Origin: Winogradskyella psychrotolerans
GTDB taxonomy: Bacteria; Bacteroidota; Bacteroidia; Flavobacteriales; Flavobacteriaceae
NCBI RefSeq assembly: GCF_018860545.1
Contig: NZ_JAHKPN010000041.1
Coordinates: 24,443 to 88,442, forward strand
Direction: 5' to 3'
DNA length: 64,000 nucleotides
Shown one piece after another: positions 51,502 to 59,824 of the stretch (its first letter is position 1; each line of letters opens with the position of its first letter). Under the pieces are notes generated by a model. That model was not told the origin of the DNA, ran no database searches, and worked only from the letters and a program-made list of their open reading frames with translations. A program made the position numbers and the translations under genes.

Positions 51502-52092
51502 TTGATAAATAGCCCTAAAAGCGTGAAACAAATAAAAGCTTACTTAGATCAACTAGCAACGATATCGCCATCGGATTGGGAATTTTTTACATCTAAACTG
51601 CAACGACGCGTCATAAAAAAGAAGACTGTTTTTCTAAAAACCAACGACATAGAGAATCATATTTCTTTTATAGAGTCTGGTGTAGTTCGCTTATTTATTC
51701 CAAAGGATAATCCGGATAAAGAAATCACTTTTGGGTTTAGTTTTAAGGATCAATTTATAAGTGCTTATGATTCTTTTTTAACGCAGACACCTTCTGCTTA
51801 TCAGTTGCAAGCACTTTCAGAAACGACCTTGTTGAGTATTACCTATGCCGATTTACAAGATGTTTATAAAACGACCCAAATAGGAAATTTAATAGGAAGA
51901 TTAACGGCAGAACGTCTGTTTTTATTGAAATCTAGTCGTGAACAAAATTTATTAAATCTTACAGCAGAGGAACGTTATTTGAAATTGTTTAAAGAGCGAC
52001 CAGAGCTTCTAAAGATTATTCCATTAAAATATATTAGTTCTTATATTGGTATTACGGCACAAGCCTTAAGCAGAATAAGGAAACGTGTTTAA
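51502..52092 (+). CDS. Crp/Fnr-family transcriptional regulator
   Basis: This 196-residue protein has a cyclic-nucleotide-binding-like domain (residues about 15-130, e.g. NHISFIESGVVRLFIPKD) and a short C-terminal helix-turn-helix (YISSYIGITAQALSRIRKRV). No Fe-S cysteine cluster of the Fnr type is present. The start is TTG at 51502 or GTG at 51523; no in-frame ATG is available. Regulators of this size are common in Flavobacteriaceae and their ligand is usually unknown. It lies just before the desaturase gene, whose promoter holds a palindrome. Control of that gene is possible but not shown. Confidence 0.85.
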   Translation: MINSPKSVKQIKAYLDQLATISPSDWEFFTSKLQRRVIKKKTVFLKTNDIENHISFIESGVVRLFIPKDNPDKEITFGFSFKDQFISAYDSFLTQTPSAYQLQALSETTLLSITYADLQDVYKTTQIGNLIGRLTAERLFLLKSSREQNLLNLTAEERYLKLFKERPELLKIIPLKYISSYIGITAQALSRIRKRV

Positions 52093-52171
52093 TAAATTTT
52101 AGGGTCATGGTTTCTGAAATATGTAATGGCATATACCTTAAAACAATTCAATTTTTATTGACTTAAGTTCA

Positions 52172-52202
52172 TTGTTTGACACTTAGTGTCCTCTTATCTT
52201 TG
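52172..52202 (+). promoter_or_regulatory. Desaturase promoter with operator palindrome between -33 and -7
   Basis: TTG at 52172-52174 and TATCTTTG at 52195-52202 form a Bacteroidota promoter with a 20-base spacer. Inside the spacer, GACACTTAGTGTC (52178-52190) is a palindrome with only the centre base unpaired. A protein bound there would block the promoter, as for a repressor. Confidence 0.65.
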
Positions 52203-52214
52203 CAAAAAAAAGCT

Positions 52215-52955
52215 ATGATTATACTTCTTTTTGTTTTGGTACTTTGGTACGGTGGTCTCTTTTTTCAGTCGTTCTTTTTACATCGCTATGCTGCGCACCA
52301 AGTATTTACGATGTCTAAAACTATGGAGCGTATCACATTTGTTTTAACATGGATTTTTCAAGGCTCTAGTTATTTAAGTGCGTATGGCTACGGAATTATG
52401 CATCGCATGCACCATGCTTATACAGATACTGAAAAGGATCCTCATTCCCCATCGTATGATGCAAATGTGTTTGAAATGATGTGGAAAACAAAAACCATTT
52501 ATCAAGATATAAATCAACAACGTATTTCAGTAGACCAAAGGTTTACTAAAAATGTACCACAATGGAAATCGTTTGATCGTTTTGCGAGTTCTCGATTTTC
52601 GAGATTAGTCTGGATTTCATTATATGTTTTATTCTTCGCAATATTTGTAACATCGTGGTGGCAATGGTTATTATTACCTATTACATTTTTAATGGCGCCA
52701 ATTCACGGAGTGATCATTAATTGGTTTGGTCATATTTACGGCTATGTAAACTTTAAAATGAAAAACACGAGTAAAAACTTATTCCGATTCGATTTTTTAA
52801 TGATGGGAGAAGGATATCACAATAACCATCATAAACATGCTAGTAGAGCTAATTTTGGTTTTAAATGGTATGAAATAGATATGACTTACGTCATTATAAA
52901 ATTATTAGATGCTGTAGGTGTCATTCATTTAAAACCTATTAAAGTAAAAAATTAA
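52215..52955 (+). CDS. Acyl-CoA/fatty-acid desaturase
   Basis: This is 246 residues from the ATG at 52215. The upstream in-frame frame is non-coding and contains the promoter. Membrane helices alternate with the three His boxes of delta-9-type desaturases: HRYAAHQ, HRMHHAYTDTEKDPHSP and GEGYHNNHHKHASR. These bind the di-iron site that inserts a double bond into acyl chains and keeps membranes fluid in the cold. The palindrome at 52178-52190 in the promoter suggests repression. A bidirectional terminator follows. Confidence 0.9.
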   Translation: MIILLFVLVLWYGGLFFQSFFLHRYAAHQVFTMSKTMERITFVLTWIFQGSSYLSAYGYGIMHRMHHAYTDTEKDPHSPSYDANVFEMMWKTKTIYQDINQQRISVDQRFTKNVPQWKSFDRFASSRFSRLVWISLYVLFFAIFVTSWWQWLLLPITFLMAPIHGVIINWFGHIYGYVNFKMKNTSKNLFRFDFLMMGEGYHNNHHKHASRANFGFKWYEIDMTYVIIKLLDAVGVIHLKPIKVKN

Positions 52956-52985
52956 TATCTTTATTATTATTAAGTGTACAAAATA

Positions 52986-53015
52986 AAAAAGCCCATCATA
53001 ATTGATGGGCTTTTT
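52986..53015. terminator. Bidirectional terminator between desaturase and cold-shock gene
   Basis: AAAAAGCCCATCA (52986-52998) pairs perfectly with TGATGGGCTTTTT (53003-53015) around TAAT. It serves the plus-strand desaturase and the minus-strand cold-shock gene, as shown by A and T runs on both sides. Confidence 0.9.
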
Positions 53016-53037
53016 CTTAAACTTTGAAGTATATGTA

Positions 53038-53229
53038 TTAGATAACTTTTACGTTTACTGCGTTTAATCCTTTTTTACCGTCTTCAAGATCGTACTCAAC
53101 TTCATCGCCTTCACGAATTTCATCAATTAATCCAGAGATGTGTACAAAATGATCTTTGTCAACTCCTTCTTCAGTGATAAACCCGAATCCTTTGGTATCA
53201 TTGAAAAACTTTACTGTTCCTTTACTCAT
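53038..53229 (-). CDS. CspA-family cold-shock protein
   Basis: This 63-residue canonical cold-shock protein has GTVKFFNDTKGFGFITEEG with RNP1 (KGFGFI) and DHFVHISGLIDEIREGDEVE with RNP2 (HFVH). Length equals typical CspA. It is an RNA chaperone. The upstream minus strand carries CATCTTTG, one base off the -7 consensus, about 40 bases before the ATG. It lies convergent to the desaturase gene with a shared terminator. Confidence 0.93.
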   Translation of the reverse strand: MSKGTVKFFNDTKGFGFITEEGVDKDHFVHISGLIDEIREGDEVEYDLEDGKKGLNAVNVKVI

Positions 53230-53490
53230 TGTAATGTAATTTTATTTATATAAATTGTAGGGAACAAAGATGATGTCATTTTTGAAACATACAAGTTTTA
53301 AATGGACTTATTTTTAGACGTTTCTTAATTGGGTTCAAAGTTGACATTTTCTCAACAGGCTATATGATTTAATATTCAAATTAATGCATTACCTTTTAGG
53401 TGTCAGATTAAAATAGAATTCACCTATCTTTTTAAGCGACGTATCCATCTAAAACATGATATATCTCATAGCTTTGCAAGTCAAAAGTTT

Positions 53491-53498
53491 TAATTTTG
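53491..53498 (+). promoter_or_regulatory. -7 element upstream of phosphate acetyltransferase gene
   Basis: TAATTTTG matches TAnnTTTG and lies 41 bases before the ATG at 53540. The rest of the 310-base gap 53230-53539 shows no gene. Confidence 0.45.
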
Positions 53499-53539
53499 TA
53501 CAAGATTTTACATTTAGTATTAAATACATACATCAATAG

Positions 53540-55648
53540 ATGAATAAAAAAGCAACTAACAAGGCTATCTATATTGCCACAACAGAACCCAATAGTGGTA
53601 AATCCATAATCTCACTTGGATTAATGCAATTATTACTTGGGAAAGCAGCTAAAGTAGGCTATTTCAGACCAATAGTAGATGATTTTGAACCAGGAAAGAT
53701 TGATAATCATATTAACACCGTTATTACGTATTTCAATCTCGATTTAACATTTGAAGACGCTTATGCTTTTACTCGAAGTGAAGTGATTAAAATGAAGAAT
53801 GACAATAATGATGATAAAATTATAAGCAAAATTATCGATAAATATAAAGCTATTGAAGAGCGTTTTGATTTTGTCTTAGTTGAAGGTAGTAGCTTTGTAG
53901 GAGAAGGCTCTATTATTGAATTTGATATCAATGTATTGATAGCTAAAAATTTAGGTGTTCCAGCTATAATTATTGTGAATGGTATAGGTAAAACTATCGA
54001 AGAACTCATTGGTAATCTACATATGGCATTCGATTCTTTTAAAGATAAAGGTGTAGAAGTCTTATCCGTTATAGCGAATAAAGTCAATGAACAACATCAA
54101 GATTTTATAGTTTCTGAAATAGAAAAGAATTTACCAGCAGGTATCATCGTTAATGCCATTCCGTTAAATCCTATCTTGGCTAATCCATCGATAAAAGAAA
54201 TTGTTGAGGAGCTTCATGCTGAAGTTCTTTTTGGTGAAGCACACATTAATAATCAAGCAGGTAATTATAGTGTTGGTGCCATGCAGTTGCGGAACTATCT
54301 AACACATTTAAAAGATAATGCTTTAGTGATTACTCCTGGTGATAGAGCTGATATAATTTTAGGAGCATTACAAGCTAATATTTCGGAGAACTACCCTTCT
54401 ATTTCTGGTATTGTATTAACTGGAGGTTTAAAGCCGGAAGATTCTATAATAAAACTTATCGAAGGGCTTTCTGATGTAGTTCCAATTATTTCTGCTAAAC
54501 GAGGCACATTTTCGGTAACAAATAGTATCGGTGCTATAAAATCTCAAATTTATGCTGAAAACACTCAAAAGATTCTAACATCTATTAAAGACTTTGAAAA
54601 ACATGTAAAATCTGAAGCCCTTGTGGAGCGCCTTATTACATTTGAAACCAAAGGAGTGACTCCAAGGATGTTTCAGTATAATCTATTAAAACGTGCGCGC
54701 TTAAATAAAAAGCATATTGTTTTACCTGAAGGTTTAGATGAACGTGTTTTAAGAGCTACCAAACAATTGATAGATGTAGATGCCGTAAACATCACGTTAC
54801 TTGGTGATAAAAAGCAAATTGAAGCTAAACTATTAGCGCTCGATATTGATTTAGATTTAAGTCGTGTAAATGTTGTCAATCCTATTGAGTCCGAAAATTT
54901 TGAAGTTTATGCTAATACACTTTATGAGCTCAGAAAACATAAAAATGTAAATTTAGCGATGGCTAAAGATTTAATGGAAGATGTCTCCTATTTTGGAACT
55001 ATGATGGTACATAAAGGTGATGCAGACGGTATGGTATCTGGTGCAGTACATACAACGCAGCACACTATTCTTCCAGCCCTTCAGTTTATTAAAACACGGC
55101 CAGAAACCTCTATTGTGTCCTCCGTATTCTTTATGTGTTTAGAAGATCGTGTTTCTGTCTATGGTGATTGTGCTATTAATCCAAATCCAAATTCTGAGCA
55201 ATTAGCGGAAATTGCGATTTCGTCTGCGGCAACTAGTATGGCCTTTGGCATAGATCCAAAAATAGCTATGTTGTCTTATTCATCAGGTTCATCTGGTGTT
55301 GGTGAGGACGTAGAACGTGTTAGAACAGCCACAGATATTATAAAATCTAAACGACCAGATTTAAAAGTTGAAGGCCCAATTCAATATGATGCTGCTGTAG
55401 ATATTAAAGTAGGAAAAACGAAGCTTCCAGATTCGGAGGTGGCAGGACTAGCCAATGTCTTTATTTTTCCTGATCTCAATACTGGAAACAACACCTACAA
55501 AGCCGTACAACGTGAGACCAAAGCTTTAGCTATTGGACCCATAATTCAAGGTTTAAATAAACCCGTGAATGATTTGAGTCGTGGTTGTACAACAGATGAT
55601 ATTTTTAATACGGTTATTGTTACCGTAATCCAAGCACAAGGTCTATAA
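53540..55648 (+). CDS. pta: Phosphate acetyltransferase (long Pta form)
   Basis: This 702-residue long-form Pta has three parts. An N-terminal P-loop-like/BioD-like domain starts KAIYIATTEPNSGKSIISLG. A DRTGG-type middle domain lies at about 225-345. The catalytic PTA domain lies at about 375-700, with KHIVLPEGLDERVLRATKQ at its start and LSYSSGSSGVGEDVERVRTA plus GPIQYDAAVD near its end. It converts acetyl-CoA and phosphate to acetyl phosphate and CoA. The acetate kinase gene follows 11 bases later. Confidence 0.95.
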   Translation: MNKKATNKAIYIATTEPNSGKSIISLGLMQLLLGKAAKVGYFRPIVDDFEPGKIDNHINTVITYFNLDLTFEDAYAFTRSEVIKMKNDNNDDKIISKIIDKYKAIEERFDFVLVEGSSFVGEGSIIEFDINVLIAKNLGVPAIIIVNGIGKTIEELIGNLHMAFDSFKDKGVEVLSVIANKVNEQHQDFIVSEIEKNLPAGIIVNAIPLNPILANPSIKEIVEELHAEVLFGEAHINNQAGNYSVGAMQLRNYLTHLKDNALVITPGDRADIILGALQANISENYPSISGIVLTGGLKPEDSIIKLIEGLSDVVPIISAKRGTFSVTNSIGAIKSQIYAENTQKILTSIKDFEKHVKSEALVERLITFETKGVTPRMFQYNLLKRARLNKKHIVLPEGLDERVLRATKQLIDVDAVNITLLGDKKQIEAKLLALDIDLDLSRVNVVNPIESENFEVYANTLYELRKHKNVNLAMAKDLMEDVSYFGTMMVHKGDADGMVSGAVHTTQHTILPALQFIKTRPETSIVSSVFFMCLEDRVSVYGDCAINPNPNSEQLAEIAISSAATSMAFGIDPKIAMLSYSSGSSGVGEDVERVRTATDIIKSKRPDLKVEGPIQYDAAVDIKVGKTKLPDSEVAGLANVFIFPDLNTGNNTYKAVQRETKALAIGPIIQGLNKPVNDLSRGCTTDDIFNTVIVTVIQAQGL

Positions 55649-55659
55649 AACGTATAATA

Positions 55660-56844
55660 ATGAATATATTAGTTATAAATTCAGGGAGTTCTTCGATTAA
55701 ATTCCAATTAATAGAAATGCCCTCTGAAACATTAGTTTGCAGTGGTTTAGTGGAGCGCATAGGTGAAGACGATGCCATTCTTAATTATAAAACGCAGCAT
55801 GTAGATCTTAAACAAATTGAAAGCATAAAAGATCACAATCAAGGCTTAAAACATATCGAAGATTTATTATTGGATTCTGAAAAAGGAGTCATAAAAAATG
55901 CCGATGAAATTGATGTTATAGGACATCGTGTGGTTCATGGTGGTAATTCATTTTCAGATACAACTTTAATTACAGAAGTCGTAAAACAGGACATTAAAAG
56001 CTATAGTTCCTTAGCCCCTTTACATAACCCTAATAATCTTGAAGGGATTATCGTGGCCGAACAATTGTTTCCTAATGCGAAGCAAGTCGCTGTTTTTGAC
56101 ACCGCGTTTTTTCAAACCTTGCCAGAAAAAGCTAAAAAATATGCGCTACCTAATTCACTTTATAACGAACATCAGATTCAAGTTTATGGGTTTCATGGAA
56201 CAAGTCATAAATATGTTACTGAAAAAGCACTCGACTATTTAAAACTAAAATCGTCTAAGATGATCACAATTCACTTAGGCAATGGTTGCAGTATGACAGC
56301 GGTTGTCAATGGCAAAAGTATAGATCACAGTTTAGGGTTTACACCATCTAATGGTCTTATAATGGGAACAAGAGCTGGAGATATTGATCATGCCGTAATA
56401 TTCTATTTAGTCAATAATTTGGGGTATACACTTGATGAAGTCAGTTCGTTAGTTAATAAAGAAAGTGGTATGTTAGGTTTAACGGGGTTTTCCGATTTAA
56501 GAGATATAGAACGGGAAGCTTCTAATGGTAATAAAGAATGCCAATTAGCCTTAGCCATAAATACTTATCGAATAAAAAAATTCATTGGCGCTTATACAGC
56601 TGCGATGAATGGTTTAGATGCTATTGTTTTTACAGCAGGAATTGGGGAAAACTCAAGTGTTATTCGTCAATTAGTTTGTGAGGATATGGACTTCTTTGGA
56701 ATTGACTTGGATATTTCTAAAAATGAATTACGATCAAAAACATTGAGAGAAATTAATACTGAAACGTCTACAACTAAAATTCTAATTATTCCAACTAATG
56801 AAGAATTAGAAATTGCAAAACAGGCCTTTCATCTCGTAAATTAG
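55660..56844 (+). CDS. ackA: Acetate kinase
   Basis: This 394-residue enzyme of the acetate kinase family makes ATP and acetate from acetyl phosphate and ADP, or the reverse. MNILVINSGSSSIKFQLIEM is the N-terminal ATP-phosphate motif, VFGFHGTSHKYV (here IQVYGFHGTSHKYVTEKALD) the central motif, HLGNGCSMTAVVNGKSIDHS the nucleotide motif and VFTAGIGENSSVIRQ the C-terminal site. With pta it forms the overflow and acetate-uptake pathway. The stop is 6 bases before the 3' end of the minus-strand MscS gene. Confidence 0.96.
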   Translation: MNILVINSGSSSIKFQLIEMPSETLVCSGLVERIGEDDAILNYKTQHVDLKQIESIKDHNQGLKHIEDLLLDSEKGVIKNADEIDVIGHRVVHGGNSFSDTTLITEVVKQDIKSYSSLAPLHNPNNLEGIIVAEQLFPNAKQVAVFDTAFFQTLPEKAKKYALPNSLYNEHQIQVYGFHGTSHKYVTEKALDYLKLKSSKMITIHLGNGCSMTAVVNGKSIDHSLGFTPSNGLIMGTRAGDIDHAVIFYLVNNLGYTLDEVSSLVNKESGMLGLTGFSDLRDIEREASNGNKECQLALAINTYRIKKFIGAYTAAMNGLDAIVFTAGIGENSSVIRQLVCEDMDFFGIDLDISKNELRSKTLREINTETSTTKILIIPTNEELEIAKQAFHLVN

Positions 56845-56849
56845 AACTT

Positions 56850-57776
56850 TTATTTAGATTTTTCAAATCCATAATCACGAGGATCCTTTCGAACTTTTAA
56901 CGGAATGTCTTCCTCATTCTTATATAATTTAAGCTCTGTAACATTGGCAGGAAGATTAAATCCTTCGTCATCGAGTACCTCTTTAACTTGTTTAATTATG
57001 AGTCCTCGTAATATTCTAGATGACTTTCTATAATCTAAAGTTTCTACCCAGAAAAAGACTTTTAGATTAACCGTACTCGCCGATAGTTCGTTTTCAATTA
57101 CAAAATTATCGTGAACATCATCATGGACAATTTCGGGATGGTTTTCTAATATATCTTGAATGGCTTTTTTAGCTCCCTCAATATTATCTTCATAACCAAT
57201 ACCTACAGTGAATTCATTTCTAAAGTAACCATCAGCAGTGTAGTTTTCAACTGCTTTTGTCAACACGTCGCTATTCGGTACAAAAATATCACGTCCATCG
57301 GATGTTTTTATATGTGTATATCTAAAATTTAAAGCTTTTACTTTCCCAAATAATTCACCTACCTTTATAGTATCGTTAACATTAAATGGTCTGTTGAAAA
57401 CTAAAATTATTCCAGCTAAAAAGTTTTTACCAATATCCTGAAACGCAAATCCTAAAACAATAGCTGCTCCACCTGCTGCTGTTAATATTCCTGTTGCTAC
57501 TCCACTTAAACCAGCGACTTCTAATGCTAATAAAATAGAAATTAAAACAAAGATAATCCTAATGGCTTGCACTAGAAACCTAGCCATTAAAGGGTCTTCT
57601 GCTTTTTTTAATATACGTTTTTTGTAAATATTAGTTAATAGTCTAGCAATAAGTACTCCTACTACAATAACCAGTATACCTAGAGCTATTCTCGGTAAAA
57701 TTTCTAACAATCCATAGTAATAATTTTGGATAGATTTTGTAAGGGTTTCTGTGGCTGTTTGTAGTGCTATTGTCAT
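56850..57776 (-). CDS. MscS-family mechanosensitive ion channel
   Basis: This 308-residue protein has three N-terminal membrane segments (about 25-45, 67-87 and 90-117). The pore helix is rich in Gly and Ala (GILTAAGGAAIVLGFAFQDI), as in MscS TM3. The soluble beta and alpha-beta domains follow from about residue 130 (VNDTIKVGELFGKVKALNFR). It opens under membrane tension to release solutes during osmotic downshock. The gene is monocistronic and converges on ackA. Confidence 0.92.
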   Translation of the reverse strand: MTIALQTATETLTKSIQNYYYGLLEILPRIALGILVIVVGVLIARLLTNIYKKRILKKAEDPLMARFLVQAIRIIFVLISILLALEVAGLSGVATGILTAAGGAAIVLGFAFQDIGKNFLAGIILVFNRPFNVNDTIKVGELFGKVKALNFRYTHIKTSDGRDIFVPNSDVLTKAVENYTADGYFRNEFTVGIGYEDNIEGAKKAIQDILENHPEIVHDDVHDNFVIENELSASTVNLKVFFWVETLDYRKSSRILRGLIIKQVKEVLDDEGFNLPANVTELKLYKNEEDIPLKVRKDPRDYGFEKSK

Positions 57777-57885
57777 GTAATATTAATTTCCTCTTTTGTA
57801 ATATTTCAACAATTCGTATTTCTAAAAATAAGAATTATTATAATTATGTTGAAGTTTAATTATACTTATTAAAAAGTGAAAAGAT

Positions 57886-57912
57886 AAAAAACGTCCTAAA
57901 AGAATTAGGACG
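57886..57912 (-). terminator. Terminator of the dioxygenase-like gene
   Basis: CGTCCTAA (57892-57899) pairs with TTAGGACG (57905-57912) around AAGAA-type loop bases, with a T run on the minus strand side. It ends the dioxygenase-like gene at 57938. Confidence 0.7.
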
Positions 57913-57937
57913 CTCAGAAAAAATTATAGAGTTTATA

Positions 57938-58549
57938 TTATAAATTTGCTAATACTTCATCTGCTTTTAAAGTGATATTCCGTTCTGCAACTAAAATACC
58001 ATCTTCTGTTTTTGGTTTAAGGATGCGAGTTGTATCTCCTTTTTTAGCCATACGTTTTCTGCATGTCTTTGTTAATAAAGGATCTTCATCAAAAAGAAAG
58101 GTTTCTAATTCGTACGGCCCTTTTGTAGGTTCTTTTACTATAGGAAATATTTGTTGCAATTGGTTGAATCTTCTATCACCTCCCGGAACAAAAGTGTATA
58201 ATGTGTATCGTCCATCTGCATCGGTTTTAACCCAACTTCGATGAAATACGTAACGAGCATCTCCGGTGTTTCTTAAATCAAAATCACCATCTTCATCAGG
58301 CTGCTCAATAAATAGAATAATATCTTTTGCTGGTGTTACACCATCACTCTGATATATAATACCAGTTAACTTTAGTTTATTAGTTTTTGATCTATAATCT
58401 GGAATGGTGTCTATATTATGTAACTGATCTTCAGCACGATCATATATAGGACTATTAAAATCCAAAATAGAATTTGATTCTTGTGCGACAGCGCTATTAA
58501 AAACGCTAGAGAAACATACGATACAAAAAAAAGATATTAGGTTTTTCAT
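57938..58549 (-). CDS. Secreted intradiol-dioxygenase-like protein lacking iron ligands
   Basis: The start is set at the ATG 58549 (203 residues) because MKNLISFFCIVCFSSVFNSA is a signal peptide. The fold is that of protocatechuate 3,4-dioxygenase: KLTGIIYQSDGVTPAKDIIL and RSWVKTDADGRYTLYTFVPG are the beta-barrel core strands. In active enzymes the stretch after Pro-Gly carries a Tyr ligand, and a His-x-His motif follows. Here GGDRRFNQLQQIFPIVKEPT has neither. It is probably a non-catalytic or differently acting member, a kind common in Bacteroidota envelopes. It is alone on its strand, with a terminator at 57886. Confidence 0.75.
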   Translation of the reverse strand: MKNLISFFCIVCFSSVFNSAVAQESNSILDFNSPIYDRAEDQLHNIDTIPDYRSKTNKLKLTGIIYQSDGVTPAKDIILFIEQPDEDGDFDLRNTGDARYVFHRSWVKTDADGRYTLYTFVPGGDRRFNQLQQIFPIVKEPTKGPYELETFLFDEDPLLTKTCRKRMAKKGDTTRILKPKTEDGILVAERNITLKADEVLANL

Positions 58550-59099
58550 AAGAATAAGCTTTTGGGTTACACCAAAATTGATGCTTTTATATTCTAATAC
58601 CTTAAAAATCATATCAATGCTTCATTTTTACGATAAACCGAAAAAAAGAGTTAAAATTTCCGATGAAATACTATGAGTTCATTAAATAGTAACCGCAAAT
58701 AATAGACCGTAATATTCTTAAATTCTAACCTTAAAATGGGATAGAATACTTATTGGAGAAACAAAATTACTGAACTGTTTTTTGAGTCTTAAAAATGTTG
58801 AATTATAATAGGTATTCTGATTACAAAATCGTGTTTATTTTAATACCACATAAAACATGATATTATAAGATTATAGTCCAAATGTTTATCAAAAATTGGT
58901 GTTTCTAAGTTGAAAAATGGAAAAAAACTGAGAGAGTATTTCGTCGATTAAATTGACGTTTAATCCACTAATAGTGCAGTTTAACCAAGAAATATGTATT
59001 TTACATGGAAAAATCTTTTTCGAAAAATGCTCAAATAAAGTTGTTTTATTTAATAAATTGTATAGTTTTGTTGTACTAAGATTAATTAAAAGCGTGAAT
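58550..59099. other. Gene-free region
   Basis: These 550 AT-rich bases separate two divergent genes. The frame of the next gene is open from 58953, but that part has no coding character and its translation looks random. I see no repeat or palindrome of note. Confidence 0.5.
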
Positions 59100-59552
59100 A
59101 TGAAAACCAAATCTACTTTATTTTGTGCTCTATTTTTTCTAATGATTAGTATGAGTTTTGCTCAAAAAAAAGAGGAATCTCAAAGCATCATTAGTGGCAA
59201 AGTAAACATTTCAGCATACCACAGTCGAGAAGACTTAAAAAAGATGAAAAAAGGAGAACTTCTTGTTCTTTACATTGAACGGATAGAAGTAATTGTAAAT
59301 ATCCTTCCAAATATTGCATTTGCAACCAAGCCAGGTGTTACTATGGAGAATCTTGGTATACCAGATACAAAAGATAATAAAAAAGCTTTAGAAGAAAATA
59401 TTGAAGCGTCTGTTTCTTATTTTGATAGTACTATTGAATTTCAAAAAAAGATATTACCCTACTCTGATACCACAGATTTGATTGCGGCAATTCTTTTTTA
59501 TGAATCAACTTTAAAAGCATTGCATACCTACGAAGATTTTAAAAAGGATTAG
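59100..59552 (+). CDS. Small secreted hypothetical protein
   Basis: The start is set at the ATG 59100 (150 residues), which gives a clear signal peptide (MKTKSTLFCALFFLMISMSF, then AQ). The frame upstream is not credible. The mature part is mainly helical, with regular heptad-like stretches (KKALEENIEASVSYFDSTIE and STLKALHTYEDFKKD), and no known domain is recognised. A terminator follows at 59581. The same frame could hold a periplasmic sensor or chaperone-like protein, but this is a guess. Confidence 0.65.
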   Translation: MKTKSTLFCALFFLMISMSFAQKKEESQSIISGKVNISAYHSREDLKKMKKGELLVLYIERIEVIVNILPNIAFATKPGVTMENLGIPDTKDNKKALEENIEASVSYFDSTIEFQKKILPYSDTTDLIAAILFYESTLKALHTYEDFKKD

Positions 59553-59580
59553 TTAGTTTTTTAATTATTACATGTGTTTA

Positions 59581-59613
59581 AAAACCTTGATCATACTGGT
59601 CAAGGTTTTTTTT
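59581..59613 (+). terminator. Rho-independent terminator
   Basis: AAAACCTTGA (59581-59590) pairs with TCAAGGTTTT (59600-59609) around a 9-base loop, followed by T's. It ends the small secreted-protein gene. Confidence 0.85.
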
Positions 59614-59824
59614 AATTCTATTCATGTCCTTACTAAAATGATATAAATCATTTTAAAATATTCTTATTTATCCGACAAACAGCTATAATTTGTAGTATTA
59701 ATGGTACAATACTATTTTAACAGTGTATTTTATCGATATTATTTGTGTTTCATGGAATATATTTATATGTTTGATGAGAATTGTATTTAAAGCCCTTAAA
59801 ATCTAAATATAAAATTTACCTATT

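Noticed and set aside
53761..54087. 108-codon minus-strand frame inside pta
   Set aside because: It is antisense to a conserved catalytic gene with no promoter or protein features.
58953..59099. Extended N-terminus of the small secreted protein
   Set aside because: The signal peptide starts at 59100; the upstream part reads like non-coding sequence.
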